DNA of 64,000 nt from Chrysogorgia sp. JL179-B06 (GCA_035772405.1 JAYKKM010000123.1:2739001-2803000), one strand, 5' to 3'; numbered from the stretch's first letter, positions 9,313 through 22,660 are shown. A program made the numbers and translations. Notes: generated by a model from the letters alone, not told the origin.

Positions 9313-9615
9313 TCAAAGCTTAAAAGAAGCTCTGTTAAAGTTTGCTCGGAAAGTTCCACGGCATTGAATCCGATGGACTACGTCTCCGCTATCTGGCCTG
9401 AAATTATATTCGTGAGGGATGACCAGAATAGACGAAACAGTATCCTTCTCCAATCGTTTGAGCATTTCTTGCCTTGCGAGGACAAAAATTGTGAAAATCA
9501 TGCTCTTACCAAAACCGGTTGGTAAAACCGCGAGAACACCGTTACCTAAAAGAAGTTCCTCTACAGCAACTTCTTGTTGTTCTTTCAGAATAATTTCTCG
9601 TCGAGTATTTCGCAA
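9313..9615 (-). pseudogene. RecQ-like helicase fragment inside transposon
   Basis: A 100-codon minus-strand frame. Residues 10-45 read like the start of a RecQ-type superfamily II helicase domain: a Q-motif-like LKEQQ, then Walker A LPTGFGKS (31-38) and a following hydrophobic helix, then SSILVI near 60-66. After that point the sequence loses resemblance, and the frame ends without the DEAD/H box or later motifs, so this is a truncated or frameshifted piece of a helicase of more than 400 residues. Its place between the inverted termini of the 3.5-kb element suggests that it was that element's own gene. An alternative is capture of a host RecQ exon. Confidence 0.65.
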
Positions 9616-10163
9616 AATAAGTTTCCAACGCTTTAACCATACATTATTTCACGTACACCTAGCCTACGTCATAGTCTGTGTAATTTGAAAAACACAGACT
9701 ATGAACCAGCGCCGTTAATCGTGTTCTGTGACGTAGCTACTATAAGGAATTTATATAGTAGACCATGATTGGTCGCTTAGAAAATTTAGTTAATACGTGA
9801 TATACAATTGGTTAAGAACTACTTCCGTTTTCAATTTTTGTTGTTTACAACGGCACGAAGACAGTTTCTTAGCCGCCTCAACGTTTCCTTATAAACGAGA
9901 TTATTAAAGAGTTTGCTAATACTTTCAAAGGATGACTGTTTATAGTAGGCATAATTTTGGTTCGAGGATGATCAAACAGTCGAAGAGATGCGGGAATCGA
10001 ATTGTTAATCATACGATATTTCCAGGTAGCCGTCGAGTGCCGATTCTCGTTATGCTGTTTCGTTTTAGCTTTTCAGCTTGTCCTATTTGTCTATTAGAAC
10101 TAAGTTTGCTCTTCATATGATTTCTTAAACTTTTAGTGAATACTCGTTAGTTGCTATAAGCAT

Positions 10164-10375
10164 AGACTTGCTCCAAGTCTGCCTCTTGATTGTTTCGGGT
10201 TTGTTTAAAGACGGGTTTGCATCGTGATACGGGTTTGTTTCGAGACAGGTTCTTTTCAAAACCTTGAAACAAACCCGTCTTTGAAACCAAACCACTTTCG
10301 AAATAAACTCGTCTTCTCGAAACAAACCCGTCTTTAAATAAACCCGAAACAATCAAGAGGCAGACTTGGAGCAAA
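10164..10375. repeat. Foldback repeat with GACGGGTTTGTTT motifs
   Basis: The arm GACTTG..CCTCTTGATTGTTTCGGG is repeated inverted at the right. The inside is made of direct and inverted copies of a 15-19-base motif (ACGGGTTTGTTTCGAGA-like). A related copy stands alone at 32485-32665, so this is a mobile foldback repeat. Confidence 0.65.
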
Positions 10376-11197
10376 TCATAAACACAATCTATAAGCATTG
10401 CGAATAATCGGCAGAAATTACAGAACACACAATTTGGCTCTGATGCACAGACGCTACTTAGCGCCGCCTTTTTGCGCCCGCGAGCGTCTGTACGCAGGCT
10501 AACGTAGACCATGTTGACTAATATTTCAATATTATATCATTTGATTGATTGTATTTGACACCTCTTGAAATATTAACCAATCAGTATTTTCTGTTCACCA
10601 GTGGACGGATAATGCAAATACCCATAGTTTTGCGGCAGGCGGTTTTTCGCTCTCCCTTCGCCCGCATTCCGCCTCGCCCGCATCCCGCCTTGTGGCATGC
10701 AGCCCGCTTGCTCGACCAGAAGCCCCAACGCTTACCCGTCCCCAAACCCCAACCCCTAAAAAACCGCCGGCTACGCAGGCTATGCATTTTCCGAATATAG
10801 TAATTTTGTAAAAGTTGGGGGAGTGACGTCCCCCCCCCCCAATACCCACCTTCGCTACGGCCCCAGAAATTCAGTACCTGAACATAAATTTGATACCTGA
10901 TTTAGTATTCAAGGTCACTAACCGATTATAGTAAGCGCGGTCCATTTTTAATTTTGGCTACATATTGGGCAATAACCTTTGGACTATTTACACGGGCTGT
11001 TCACGTGCAAAGCAACGTCACTTGAGTGCCTTTCATCTAAATCGAAACTTCATTGGTTGAAGTACTTTCTCGCGGAACGTGATGTGTTTTTTCGAGTTGT
11101 TTTATTATTCTTTTTGATGACCAGCAACCTTTTGACTGTTTACGTGCGAAGAAACATCTTTATGTTAAGATATATTGTTCGATATAATAAAACACCT

Positions 11198-11331
11198 ATT
11201 GGATTCATCTTCGCCCAATATTACAAAATATTTAAGTCTCGACTTGCAATATTAGGCTCGACCTTCGGTTTCGCCCAATATTGAATTCTCGACTTAAATA
11301 TTTTGTAATATTGGGCTCAGAGGAATCCAAT
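11198..11331. repeat. Hairpin repeat with CGCCCAATATTACAAA arms
   Basis: ATTGGATTC...CGCCCAATATTACAAAATATTTAAG pairs with the inverse at 11285-11331. Found only in unit 1, not in unit 2, so it is an insertion or lies in replaced sequence. Confidence 0.6.
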
Positions 11332-12593
11332 AAGTAATATAGTTTTAAGTTGATCAGCGAATTATTCGGGTAACGTTATCTTTAAATAGATATTTGCTGC
11401 GTTGCGATGGTTTGAGCGATGATTTTCATTTAGATTACATACATACATACATGTAAAAAATTATTTATGAGTGATATGCAAAAAATGGCTATTATTGCGT
11501 GCTGTTTGATATATTATCGTGGAAAGTTTCTGTCCTAACACAATGGTTGTCAGTAATATGCTAGCGCCGTGCGGGAGAAGGGCCATTAAGATTTACATGT
11601 GTTATTGTCAGTGAACTCTATCCTCACTTGCAACTATTTCTCTGCATGTTTAGTTTCGACTATCTCATGTTGATAATGTAAGGAACCCTGGCTCACGAAG
11701 TCTGATAGGATAACTTCAAGGAAACTTCTCTAGTCTCTACATCGAGTAAACGTTAGTGAAAAGGTATGATGTCCATTTAAAATTATCAAAGGTTGGTGAG
11801 AAAAGAGAGTTCGTCAAAGGGTGTGTGACCACGTCTCACTATATCTAACGATGGCCTTTGAAGGTTATGTATACCAACATCTTCGAACTAAACCTAAAAT
11901 AGTCCTCGGCGAATTCATCCTTTCTCGTTTACCTCTCGTTTACGAAGATTTGTTTCGCACACTGATTGTTAACATGGTCCAGAACACATTTACCGTTAAC
12001 ATTGCACTAAATTTGCATTGCGTGGGGTGTATTTTGACATTATCAAGTCATGCCTCGAAATCACTGAATATACTGTAGCTTATAGACTATTTTTAAGAAT
12101 TAAGAACTAACTTTTAGAATATTCGATTTGTATTTCTAATGTCTCTTTGACTTCGTCGTCCTGCCAGATTGCATTCGAAGACCATGCACAGCCAACGCCG
12201 GTGTTACGCCAACACCTATATACGAACACTTATGTACGCCAATAATTTAATTTGACAGCAAAATAGCCCTTATATGACGCAAAGGCACTATCTCACTATA
12301 AATATTAATATATAATGATTTTAAAGGTCACAAAGACTTGCAAATGCCATTAAATCTACAAGGCAAAGTTGACTGATTATTAAATTGCATTCACTTTGCC
12401 CGAGAAAAGTCGCTTTGTGAAAAACGTAGCTGATGCAGTTAGTTTTACAAGCTCCCTGATCGATCTAACTAAATAGTGTGAACGACAACCCCATCTGGTT
12501 CAAAAAAACTGAAAAGGAAAAGTTGCATACGTCAATATTCCAGAGTACGGCTCTGAACTGCCAACACACTGTTGAGCTCAAAATACCACTATA

Positions 12594-12874
12594 CATGAGG
12601 GTGTATAAAAAACAAGACCTTTAGGAATAAACCTATTGTTGTTAAGCACAATGTACTTTGAGTCTCGGTATAATGTCAAATTGTTGCTCTGTGGACAGTT
12701 GAACCATTTTTATTCGAACTGAACATGATATGACTAATCAGTACTTTGACAATTTGTTATGCAGTTATGCTCCTTCATACGATTAGAAGCTATTTTAAAT
12801 TCCCAGGAGCATAAAATCTTGTGCTTAACAACAATAGGTTAATTTCAAAAGGTCGCGTTTTTTTATACACCCTG
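12594..12874. mobile_element. TA-flanked MITE (281 bp), unit 1 copy
   Basis: TA dinucleotides at 12592 and 12875 flank inverted ends (CATGAGGGTGTATAAAA and TTTTTTTATACACCCTG). Inner arms share AACCTATTGTTGTTAAGCAC and its inverse. TA target and size suit a Tc1/mariner-type MITE. Confidence 0.65.
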
Positions 12875-13683
12875 TATATGACGATACGCCGAGAAGGAAT
12901 CCGACTCCACGCCGAGATCTTCACCTTCACCTGTTGTTCAAAAGGTGATTTGCTTAATTCTGGATAAGAGAAAAATTCTCAAATGAAGAAAGAAAGTTGG
13001 CTCCTTTCATTGTAGACTAAATTATAGGCAAACCATTCAGAATATTGCATCATTGAAATGTTGGGTTTAGAAGTAGGGTTAGTATTTCCTTATTTCAGGG
13101 TTAGGACTAGAGATTTATTTGGTTTATGATTAGAGTTATTTGGATCCTGTTCTGCTTCTGAATCCTGAAAAAATAACTTTGATGAGGCGTCCATTGTTTA
13201 ACGGTACACGGTGATCATGCCAACAGCCATAAGCATAACGAACATGCAAGCTCACTCGTTTTGCACATGGATATAGTAATAATCAGGTTTTGAGTGACTG
13301 GACCCTGATCATGCCAATATGAATAACATTAAATTTCAAACAATTCTCCAAAGTATAATCCGTTAGCATCATATGATCTGAATCGGGTCAACTACATTCC
13401 AGTGCGCGCTAAACATTTCTGCATTTAAAAACAATTTGGCCACAACCACAGAGCAATGTGGGATTTACATCACCCATTCACAAGTATCTTCGATAACAAT
13501 GAATATATAGGGGGCAAATACACAATAATGATAACATGTGAATCAGAATTTTCTCTGTAATATTTTGACAAATCCCGCACATTCCAATCGCCGTTCGTTC
13601 GGTTTCAAATTGTTACACAACAACTTTCTGTATTTAAAAAAAAAATTCTTATAATTTGTTTTCTAATAACATACAAACGTCTG

Positions 13684-13880
13684 ATGTTTATATGCGCCGG
13701 GCTAGTCCGGATAATTACCTGCTGTGTTGTGTCACGAAAATCTTTCCTCGAATTTGAATTAACGTTATGCTCTTCCTACAGTAAACTAAGCCAGTTCTAC
13801 TTTGAAATATCATTTTGGGTGTGTATAGTAGCCATGAGAAGAACTTCGTTAAGCGAATCAACCCGGCTCATATAAACAGC
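13684..13880. repeat. Repeat S, member with CCGGGCTAGTCCGG / CCCGGCTCATATAAAC ends
   Basis: The interior (TGTGTCACGAAAATCTTTCC, ATGCTCTTC..ACAG, GCCAGTTCT) is shared with 14969-15203 and with unit 2 at 20623-20815 and 21953-22212. The 63-codon frame here is duplicated only as part of the repeat. Confidence 0.5.
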
Positions 13881-14968
13881 TAAGTTTAGTTTAGTTTAAT
13901 TTATAACGTTTATCACACTCTTACTCTAAGTGAACGGAATAACCAACAAGCTGGTAGCCCAACTGGGCCTACGATTTAAGGTCGTTATGCGAGAAGAACC
14001 CATGCTGGTATTATTGCAAATGCAGCACTTTCTCATCAAAAGTGCCCATTGTCCGAATTAGGATTTGAAACTGGTTAGTCCGGCCAGAATGACCCTCCTC
14101 TTGATTAGGCCCAAATTTTCCCGGCGGACCAGCCGCACTCTTCAAACGTATCGTGTTCCATTTAGCAAAATATTGCTGGACAGACCGCTCTGACAAGTGT
14201 AATTGGAAAGCCGCGTATAGCAACACTGAATTGGGTAGCAATGCATGATGGAGCTTAGCCAATTGTATTCCATCTCAGTGTGAGTTCTAAATAGGAACAG
14301 CGGCACGAAATTCTTTCGAGATACGTGTACGCAGTCCAATATTCGTGTTATTATTATATTCTATAATTAGACAGGTAATTAAAGTTGTTCAGCTATTGAT
14401 AAATCAAATTGCTTGTGTCCAACAAGGACCTGTATGTACAAGTATAAGATAAAAATAAAACACTTAATTGATTAAAAATATTACAATAAAAAGGTCACTA
14501 AAAAGTCATATGAGACGATGTAGTTCATAAGAGAAATATGTGTCAAACCTAATGCAAATGAAGAAGTGTTTGTATAAAAATAAGGCAATAACATGAGTTT
14601 TGGAGGGCATATTGTTTATTTGTGGCGTACGTATAGTAACATTTGCGTCCTAGCGGAGCGCGATGTAGAACTAAGTTGAGAAAAATTTCGAGTGTCAGAA
14701 TTTATATTATTAATTAAATTTGAAAGAATTTTGCTACATACATTAGATTTTTACAGCTAAGCTGAGACTTGCTCATGATGAAAGCACTGAAGAGCTTTTC
14801 CGGGAAATACTTGCGTGTATTTCACATTCTTGTGGTTTAATCACATCCATGAGGAAGATAAATAAATCGCAATTTGTAAAGGTAACATGTATATGAGCGA
14901 GGTAATAAACACACCCTCGTGACATCTTTATCTTTCAAAAATACTTTATTTCTTGACTTGTTTACATA

Positions 14969-15203
14969 AGGGGCTGTTTATATGAACTGGCCTAGCCCGT
15001 CTAACCTGGCTGAGTTGTGTCACGAAAATCTTTCCTCAAGCCAAAAAGATCATTTGAATTAATTTTATGCTCTTCTTACAGTCAAACAAAGCCAGTTCTG
15101 CTTTGAAATATCATTTTGTGTGTCTATAGTAGCCGTAATGAAAACTTCGTTAAGCTAATAGGCCTGTCTAACCGGGCTCGCCCGGCTCATATAAACAATC
15201 CCT
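14969..15203. mobile_element. MITE S, full copy in unit 1
   Basis: Inverted ends AGGGGCTGTTTATATGA and TCATATAAACAATCCCT, with G/C-rich inner ends around AACCGGGC. Its GGGGCTGTTTA end resembles the family D element at 38780. No coding capacity. Unit 2 carries it at 21953-22212 with a short internal duplication (GAAATATCATTTTG twice). Confidence 0.6.
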
Positions 15204-16440
15204 ATCCTAAGTATATACTATATACATTTTTATGCGTCCGAGGATTCACGGTACATTTAATTACTAACATTCCAAAACGACATGCATTTATTTTATAATC
15301 GTACAGTAGCCAAGAAAAGAATTAAACTAAAGAATATAGGTTTTACGTACGTTTATATACGTGTTTAATAATATACGTTTGATGTAAACTGTATAGGTCT
15401 GAGTAAATTAGAAAATGTTTTGGGCTAAGGATGATTTATACTTTAGGAATTTGGAAATAAAAATTTCTTTGTTTGTTTGGTTCATTGACTGAGTATTGAA
15501 ATTTTGTTTGCAAATACAAGTAAGTGAAGTGACTTTCTTCAGTCAAAAGTGATGACTGATAGCCGCTTTTCGTTTGCGAGTGATAAACAACTTGACGAAG
15601 TAAAGAGTAACAGAGCACCTGTGAACACCAAAAGACATACTTTGTGGAGTAGAAAATTTGTAGTATCCAGTTTCACACAAGTATTCCACTGCATAGTAGT
15701 TGGGGTCACTCTATAATGAGTATGACTGCCTCTTCCAGCTCCACAGTTATGATAGTTAGTGATATGATGATGATAAAGAGGTTGTTCAGTTAGCTGCTAA
15801 ATATTACTCGGTCGAAACCGTTTTTGTCCGCCATTAATCGTTCATGTTCCTGACCAGCGTAACGGGGTGAGGCTAATTCTTCAAGTAAATCACGGTCGTT
15901 TTTTTTAAATTCTTCCTCTGAAAGGCTGGACATTTCATCTACTTCTCAAAGAAAACAAGAAAATAAGTACGCGCTTGACTGAAATTCAGGCGCAGCATTG
16001 AGAATCTGACGTCCCAAACAATATTACCTTTGGAAATTACGGGCTCACTTGGAACACGTTCTAGTGATGGTGGCCTAAATAATAGTGATCTCAGAGCTCA
16101 AAATACTTACTTCAAAATACCATTTTTTAGTTATTTTTTTCACATCGATCACATTCGACCCTGAAATACTATTCTATGCTAAAGAAAATCTAAAAAACGG
16201 GGGTGAATTTTCATCGTAGTGCCACTTTAACACTTTCCTACTCGGCCCAGTCAAAATCGGTCGTACAAGACTAATGAAGTCGTGAATTGAAAAACACGGC
16301 ACACGATAACGCAAATTAAAAATTGAAAATCGACAAGCGCCAGGCACACGAGATCCACCCACACGCCAAATGTGATTTGATTTCATAATCAACTATGTGA
16401 TTAAAGTTAGGTAGTTGCAGCTTGACGTTTGTAATGTTTT

Positions 16441-16546
16441 AAAGGTTTTGCTGTGCAAGCTGTGTTAAGTTGTCAAAGCTGTGTTGTTGTGCTCAGAGTT
16501 TTTCTGAGTATTGACAACTTAACACAGCTTTCACAGCAAAACCTTT
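16441..16546. repeat. Hairpin insertion G
   Basis: AAAGGTTTTGCTGTG..AGCTGTGTTAAGTTGTCAA is repeated inverted at 16511-16546, enclosing a short GTTGTTGTGCTCAGAG loop. Units 1 and 3 lack it. A half copy lies at 30318-30360. Confidence 0.65.
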
Positions 16547-19502
16547 ACAACTTAACTCTGTGATTGTTGGCATTTTGAATTTTAAATGTTTCTCGGAAAA
16601 AGAAAGTTTTTCAACCTAATTTATGATAATTAATGCTAATTTATATTAACATAAGACTTTTTCTGGAAATTTAAATGCATTTGTAAAAGTCGGTTTATTG
16701 GGCTTTCGGAATATGTATAGTTTTCGCAACAGTTATGGTTATTTACTGAGATATCAATAGAACAAAGAGGTGGTTCAATTTTGGATATTTTTCAGCGAGA
16801 GAAGAAAGAGTTAAGGAGTAATAACAGATAAATTGATAATAATCGAAGGAAAATCATCGAAGTAAAGCAGTATATTAAATGTTGAATTGAAAATAATAAA
16901 TGGAAAAGCAGTTTAACAAAGTAAACATGGTCAGTGAGCAAAATGAGCCCTCTTCTCTGCTCCCCCTACCCCCCTCAACGGTCTCTGCAGAGTCCCATCA
17001 ACTCCGTTCCTCTAGTACGGGAACTCCAACTAATAAACAGATTACGCTTTCCTTCTATACATCACAAAGGTTCTACTTTCTATGTATGTGGGCAATAATT
17101 TGTGAGAGCCAGTGAACCGAAATCACCATGTTTAGAAAAATTGGCTTACATTTTGATATGTGTGTTCTTTAGCCGATTTAGAATGACGATTAAAAAATCA
17201 GAGCAAAATATAAAATTGATCAATGCGAAAAAATATCTGCCATTGTATATTAAGCTAATCAGCCCGCCTAACCGTAAATAACCCCTTAACCATGAGATAC
17301 ATCCCAAGGGCCATAGGCAGGGGGGGCAGTGCCAACCCAAAATTTCCCATTGATATTTCATTGTGGTCTAAATAATCACAATTTAAATCCACAGACAATA
17401 TTACTTCTTTGTTTTCGTTTATAGCGATATCAAGCATATCATCGAATAGATCATCTTTCAATAATAATTACAATACTTTGCTAACTGCCAAAACCGAACG
17501 ACAAGGACAAAAACCATTTTTTATCACAGTTATGGTAGTAACGGTGCTGATGCAATTTTACCCATATACTAAAACTATTACACAAAATGTGTAATTACTT
17601 CCAGTAGCTAGATTAAGTATAAGACACAATTACAATATTCGTCACACGGCTCACGCTCAACTGACAAGTTTTCTGTTACCAGTACATCTAATGCACATTT
17701 AATCAGTATATTTTGATAATATAATCTCTTAAAATAGTCTTAAAGAAAAAAGGTCCCAATTTTCCGAATAGAACTGCGAATTTTCCGAATATAGTAATTT
17801 TGTAAAAGTTGGGGGAGTGACGCCCCTCCCCCACACGCCCCCAAATACCCACCTTCGCTACGACCTCAGAAATTCAGTACCTGAACCGAAATTTGCTACC
17901 TGATTTAGATATCCAAGCTCACTAACCGATTATAGTAAGCGCGGTACATTAACTTAAAAGTAACTTTACTAATAAAAACTAATAAGTTTTTTTGACCGAG
18001 CGGGAGGTCTTTACCGCAAAATAACGAAGGAGCGAGGTCTGTGAGAAAAGATCAAGGACATGATAATTTTTGGCACAAAGACCGACCAAATGATTTTAAT
18101 AAGGTTTTAATTATATGGCTGTTTTGTAATGCCCGATCTATATCGGTTTGTAAAGACCGCTCAGGAACCAATCAGATTGCTAAAAAGTCACGAGGCAAGC
18201 CATATAATAACTATTAATAGTTTTAAGTTGATCAGCGAATTATTCGGGTAAAGTCATCTTTAAATAGATATTTCCTGCATTGCGATGGTTTGAGCGATGA
18301 TTTTTATTTAGACAATTCTGATTTTCATTTAGATTACATACATACATACATGTATGTAATCGTTGATTGCGCAGCAAGTAAACATTTAAAAAATTATTTA
18401 TGAGTGATATGCAAAAAAATGGCTATAATTGCGTGCTGTTTGATATATTATCGTGGAAAGTTTCTGTCCTAACGCAATGGTTGTCAGTAATATGCTAGCG
18501 CCGTGCGGGGGAAGGGCCATTAAGATTTACATGTGTTATTGTCAGTGAACTCTATCGTCACTTGCAACTATTTCTCTGCATGTTTAGTTTCGACTATCTC
18601 ATGTTGATAATGTAAGGAACCCTGGCTCAGGAAGTCTGATAGGATAACTTCAAGGAAACTTCTCTAGTCTCTACATCGAGTAAACGTTAGTGAAAAGGTA
18701 TGATGTCCATTTAAAATTATCAAAGGTTGGTGAGAAAAGAGAGTTCGTCAAAGGGTGTGTGACCACGTCTCACTATCTAACGATGGCCTTTGAAGGTTAT
18801 GTATACCAACATCTTCGAACTAAACCTAAAATAGTCCTCGGCGAATTCATCCTTTCTCGTTTACCTCTCGTTTACGGAGATTCGTTTCGCACACTTATTG
18901 TTAACATAGTCCAGAACACATTTACCGTTAACATTGAACTAAATTTTCATTGCGTGGGGTGTATTTAGTCGACTTTATCAAGTCATGCCTCAAAATCACT
19001 GAACATACTGTAGCCAATAGACTATTTTTAAGAATTAAGAACTAACTTTTAGAATATTCGATTTGTATTTCTAATTGCTCTTTGACTTCGTCGTCCTCAG
19101 CCAACGCCGGAGTTACACCAACACCTATACGAACACTTATGTACGCCAATAATTTAATTTGACAGTAAAATAGCACTTATATGATGCAAAGGCACTATCT
19201 CACTATATATATTAATGTATAATGATTTTAAAGGTCACAAAAACATGCAAATGCAATTAAATCTACAAGGCTAAGTTGACTGATTATTAAATTGCATTCG
19301 CCTTGCCCGAGAAAATTCGCTTTGTGAAAAAAGAAGCTGATGCAGTTAGTTTTACGAGCTCGCTGATCGATCTAACTGAATAGTGTGAACGACAACCCCA
19401 TCTGGTTCAAAAAAACGAAAAAGGAACAGTTGAATACGTCAATATTCCAGAGTACGGCTCTGAACTACGCCAACACACTGTTGAGCTCAAAATACCACTA
19501 TA

Positions 19503-19781
19503 CAGGGCGTATAAAAAAACAAGACCTTTAGAAATAAACCTATTGTTGTTAAGCACAATGTACTTTGAGTCTCGGTATAATGTAAAATTGTTGCTCTGTC
19601 GACAGTTGAACCATTTTTATTCGAACTGAACATGATATGACTAATCAGTACTTTGACAATTTGTTATGCAGTTATGCTCCTTCATACGATTAGAAGCTAT
19701 TTTAAATTCCCAGCAGCATAAAATGTTGTGCTTAACAACAATAGGTTAATTTCAAAAGGTCGCGTTTTTTTATACACCCAG
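19503..19781. mobile_element. TA-flanked MITE, unit 2 copy
   Basis: Same element as 12594-12874, with ends CAGGGCGTATAAAA and TTTTATACACCCAG between TA dinucleotides. It was carried along by the tandem duplication rather than inserted anew, since the flanks match too. Confidence 0.65.
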
Positions 19782-21952
19782 TATATGACGATACGCCGAG
19801 AAGGAATCCGACTCCACGCCGAGATCTTCACCATGGCCTGGTTGTTCAAAAGGTGATTTGCTTAATTCTGGATAAGAGAAAAATTCTCAAATGAAGAAAG
19901 AAAGTTGGCTCCTTTCATTGTAGACTAAATTATAGGCAAACCATTCCGATCAGCTCACGGTGTACCGGAACACAGAATATTGCATCATTGAAATGTTGGG
20001 TTTAGAAGTAGGGTTAGTATTTCCTTATTTCAGGGTTAGGACTAGAGATTTATTTGGGTTATGATTAGAGTTATTTGGATCCTGTTCTGCTTCTGAATCC
20101 TGAAAAAATAACTTTGATGAGGCGTCCATTGTTTAACGGTACACGGTGATCATACCAACAGCCATAAGCATAACGAACATGCAAGCTCACTCGTTTTGCA
20201 CATGGATATAGTAATAATCAGGTTTTGAGTGACTGGACCCTGATCATGCCTATATGAATAACATTAAATTTCAAACAATTCTCCAAAGTATAATCCGTTA
20301 CCATCATATGATCTGAATCGGGTCAACTACATTCCAGTGCGCGCTAAACATTTATGCATTTAAAAACAATTTGGCCACAACCACAGAGCAATGTGGGATT
20401 TACATCACCCATTCACAAGTATCTTCTATAACAATGAATATATAGGGGGACAAATACACAATAATGATAACATGTGAATCAGAATTTTCTCTGTAATATT
20501 TTGACAAATCCCGCACATTCCAATCGTCCGTTCGTTCGGTTTCAAATTGTTACACAACAACTTTCTGTATTTAAAAAAAAATTCTTATAATTTGTTTTCT
20601 AATTATAACATACAAACGTCTGATGTTTATATGCGCCGGGCTAGTCCGGATAATTACCTGCTGTGTTGTGTCACGAAAATCTTTCCTCGAATTTGAATTA
20701 ACGTTATGCTCTTCCTACAGTAAACTAAGCCAGTTCTACTTTGAAATATCATTTTGGGTGTGTATAGTAGCCATGAGAAGAACTTCGTTAAGCGAATCAA
20801 CCCGGCTCATATAAACAGCTAAGTTTAGTTTAGTTTAATTTATAACGTTTATCACACTCTTACTCTAAGTGAACGGAATAACCAACAAGCTGGTAGCCCA
20901 ACTGGGCCTACGATTTAAGGTCGTTATCCGAGAAGAACCCATGCTGGTATTATTGCAAATGCAGCACTTTCTCATCAATTATTTTTAAGACTCTACGTGC
21001 CCATTGTCCGAATTAGGATTTGAAACTGGTTAGTCCGGCCAGAATGACCCTCCTCTTGATTAGGCCCAAATTTTCCCGGCGGACCAGCCGCACTCTTCAA
21101 ACGTATCGTGTTCCATTTAGCAAAATATTGCTGGACAGACCGCTCTGACAAGTGTAATTGGAAAGCCGCTTATAGACTTGTCAATATTTGAATTGGGTAC
21201 GTATAGCAACACTGAATTGGGTAGCAATGGAGCTTAGCCAATTGTATTCCATCTCAGTGTGAGTTCTAAATAGGAACAGCGGCACGAAATTCTTTCGAGA
21301 TACGTGTACGCAGTCCAATATTCGTGTTATTATTATATTCTATAATTAGACAGGTAATTAAAGTTGTTCAGCTATTGATAAATCAAATTGCTTGTGTCCA
21401 ACAAGGACCTGTATGTACAAGTATAAGATAAAAATAAAACACTTAATTGATTAAAAATATTACAATAAAAAGGTCACTAAAAAGTCATATGAGACGATGT
21501 AGTTCATAAGAGAAATATGTGTCAAACCTAATGCAAATGAAAGAAGTGTTTGTATAAAAATAAGGCAATAACATGAGTTTTGGAGGGCATATTGTTTATT
21601 TGTGGCGTACGTATAGTAACATTTGCGTCCTAGCGGAGCGCGATGTAGAACTAAGTTGAGAAAAATTTCGAGTGTCAGAATTTATATTATTAAATAAATT
21701 TGAAAGAATTTTGCTACATACATTAGATTTTTACAGCTAAGCTGAGACTTGCTCATGATGAAAGCACTGAAGCGCTTTTCCGGGAAATACTTAATTGCGT
21801 GTATTTCACATTCTTGTGGTTTAATCACATCCATGAGGAAGATAAATAAATCGCAATTTGTAAAGGTACCATGTATATGAGCGATGTAATAAACACACCC
21901 TCGTGACATCTTTATCTTTCAAAAATACTTTATTTCTTGACTTGTTTACATA

Positions 21953-22212
21953 AGGGGCTGTTTATATGAACTGGCCTAGCCCGTCTAACCTGGCTGAGTT
22001 CTGTCACGATAATCTTTCCTCAAGCCAAAAAGATCATTTGAATTAATTTTATGCTCTTCTTACAGCCAAACAAAGCCAGTTCTGCTTTGAAATATCATTT
22101 TGGGTGTTTGAAATATCATTTTGTGCATGTGTCTATAGTAGCCGTAATGAAAACTTCGTTAAGCTAATAGGCCTGTCTAACCGGGCTAGCCCGGCTCATA
22201 TAAACAATCCCT
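21953..22212. mobile_element. MITE S, unit 2 copy
   Basis: Same position within the unit as 14969-15203. It carries a local duplication of the GAAATATCATTTTG segment. Confidence 0.6.
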
Positions 22213-22370
22213 ATCCTATAAGTATATACTATATACATTTTTATGCGTCCGAGGATTCACGGTACATTTAATTACTAACATTCCAAAACGACATGGATTT
22301 ACTTTATAATCGTCTAGTAGCCAAGAAAAGAAACTAAAGAATATAGGTTTTACGTACGTTTATTTATTTT

Positions 22371-22660
22371 TTTTGAGGTCCGTAACTCAGGTCCGTAACT
22401 AAAATAGAGCTTTTTGATTGGCTGAGTACGAGGTCCGTATCACACCAGTACGGACCTCTCGCAACTTTTCGCGCCAAAACGTTGCAATTTTGTTGACTTT
22501 GCTCGAAAAAAATAAACACGTTATTTACTGTTTTGGTCGGTCCGTACTAGAAAAATATTTTCCCTCAGTCTCAGAAGCGGTCCTCGACCTTCGGTCTCAG
22601 GCCGCTTCTGAGACTTCGGGAAAATATTTTTCCAGTACTGACCTCCCAGCCGGTAAATAA
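22371..22660. repeat. Hairpin-containing insertion with local duplication
   Basis: Not in unit 1. GGTCCGTA/TACGGACC motifs and a strong stem (CAGTCTCAGAAGCGG / CCGCTTCTGAGACT) centred on CTCGACCTTCGG. About 60 bases of flank (TTTACTTTATAATCGTC onward) are present on both sides, at 22299 and 22664, so the insertion came with a direct duplication. Confidence 0.6.

Larger units (their letters stand above)
7241..10782. mobile_element. 3.5-kb DNA transposon with RecQ-like helicase fragment, inserted in unit 1
   Basis: The termini are near-identical inverted repeats: TAGCCTGC..CGTAGCCGGCGG at the left, CCGCCGGCTACGCAGGCTA at the right, followed inward by TTTTTTAGGG and G/C-rich GGCGGAATGCGGG repeats. 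Flanks are TGAATTTTC (7232-7240) and TGCATTTTC (10783-10791), a 9-base target duplication with one mismatch. Units 2 and 3 show the uninterrupted site (near 17776 and 26057). Inside are a hAT MITE (7834-8607), a helicase remnant (9313-9615) and a foldback repeat (10164-10375). A target duplication of about 9 bases with an associated superfamily II helicase recalls the AcademH lineage of Academ transposons; that assignment is tentative. Bases 9850-10490 recur at 58297-58735. No intact transposase is visible. Confidence 0.7.
4811..15790. repeat. Tandem unit 1 (about 11 kb, with large insertions)
   Basis: From the GCTGCTAAATATTACT block to about 15790 this stretch matches the two following units in the same order. 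It has no intact gene. It differs from unit 2 mainly by the insertions at 6694-7084 and 7241-10782 and by an unrelated piece at about 10950-11340. In-order landmarks that recur in the units are the text around 5500-5860, 6030-6240, 7180-7240, 10790-10940, 11340-11600, 11760-12080, 12590-12880, 13684-13875, 14960-15200 and 15540-15790. Short frames inside (for example 11821-12078 and 13684-13875) repeat only because the unit does, and are not convincing genes. Confidence 0.75.

Noticed and set aside
16174..16392. Minus-strand frame of 72 codons in unit 2
   Set aside because: It spans the family C right end and repeat M, with no domain and no conservation as protein among units.
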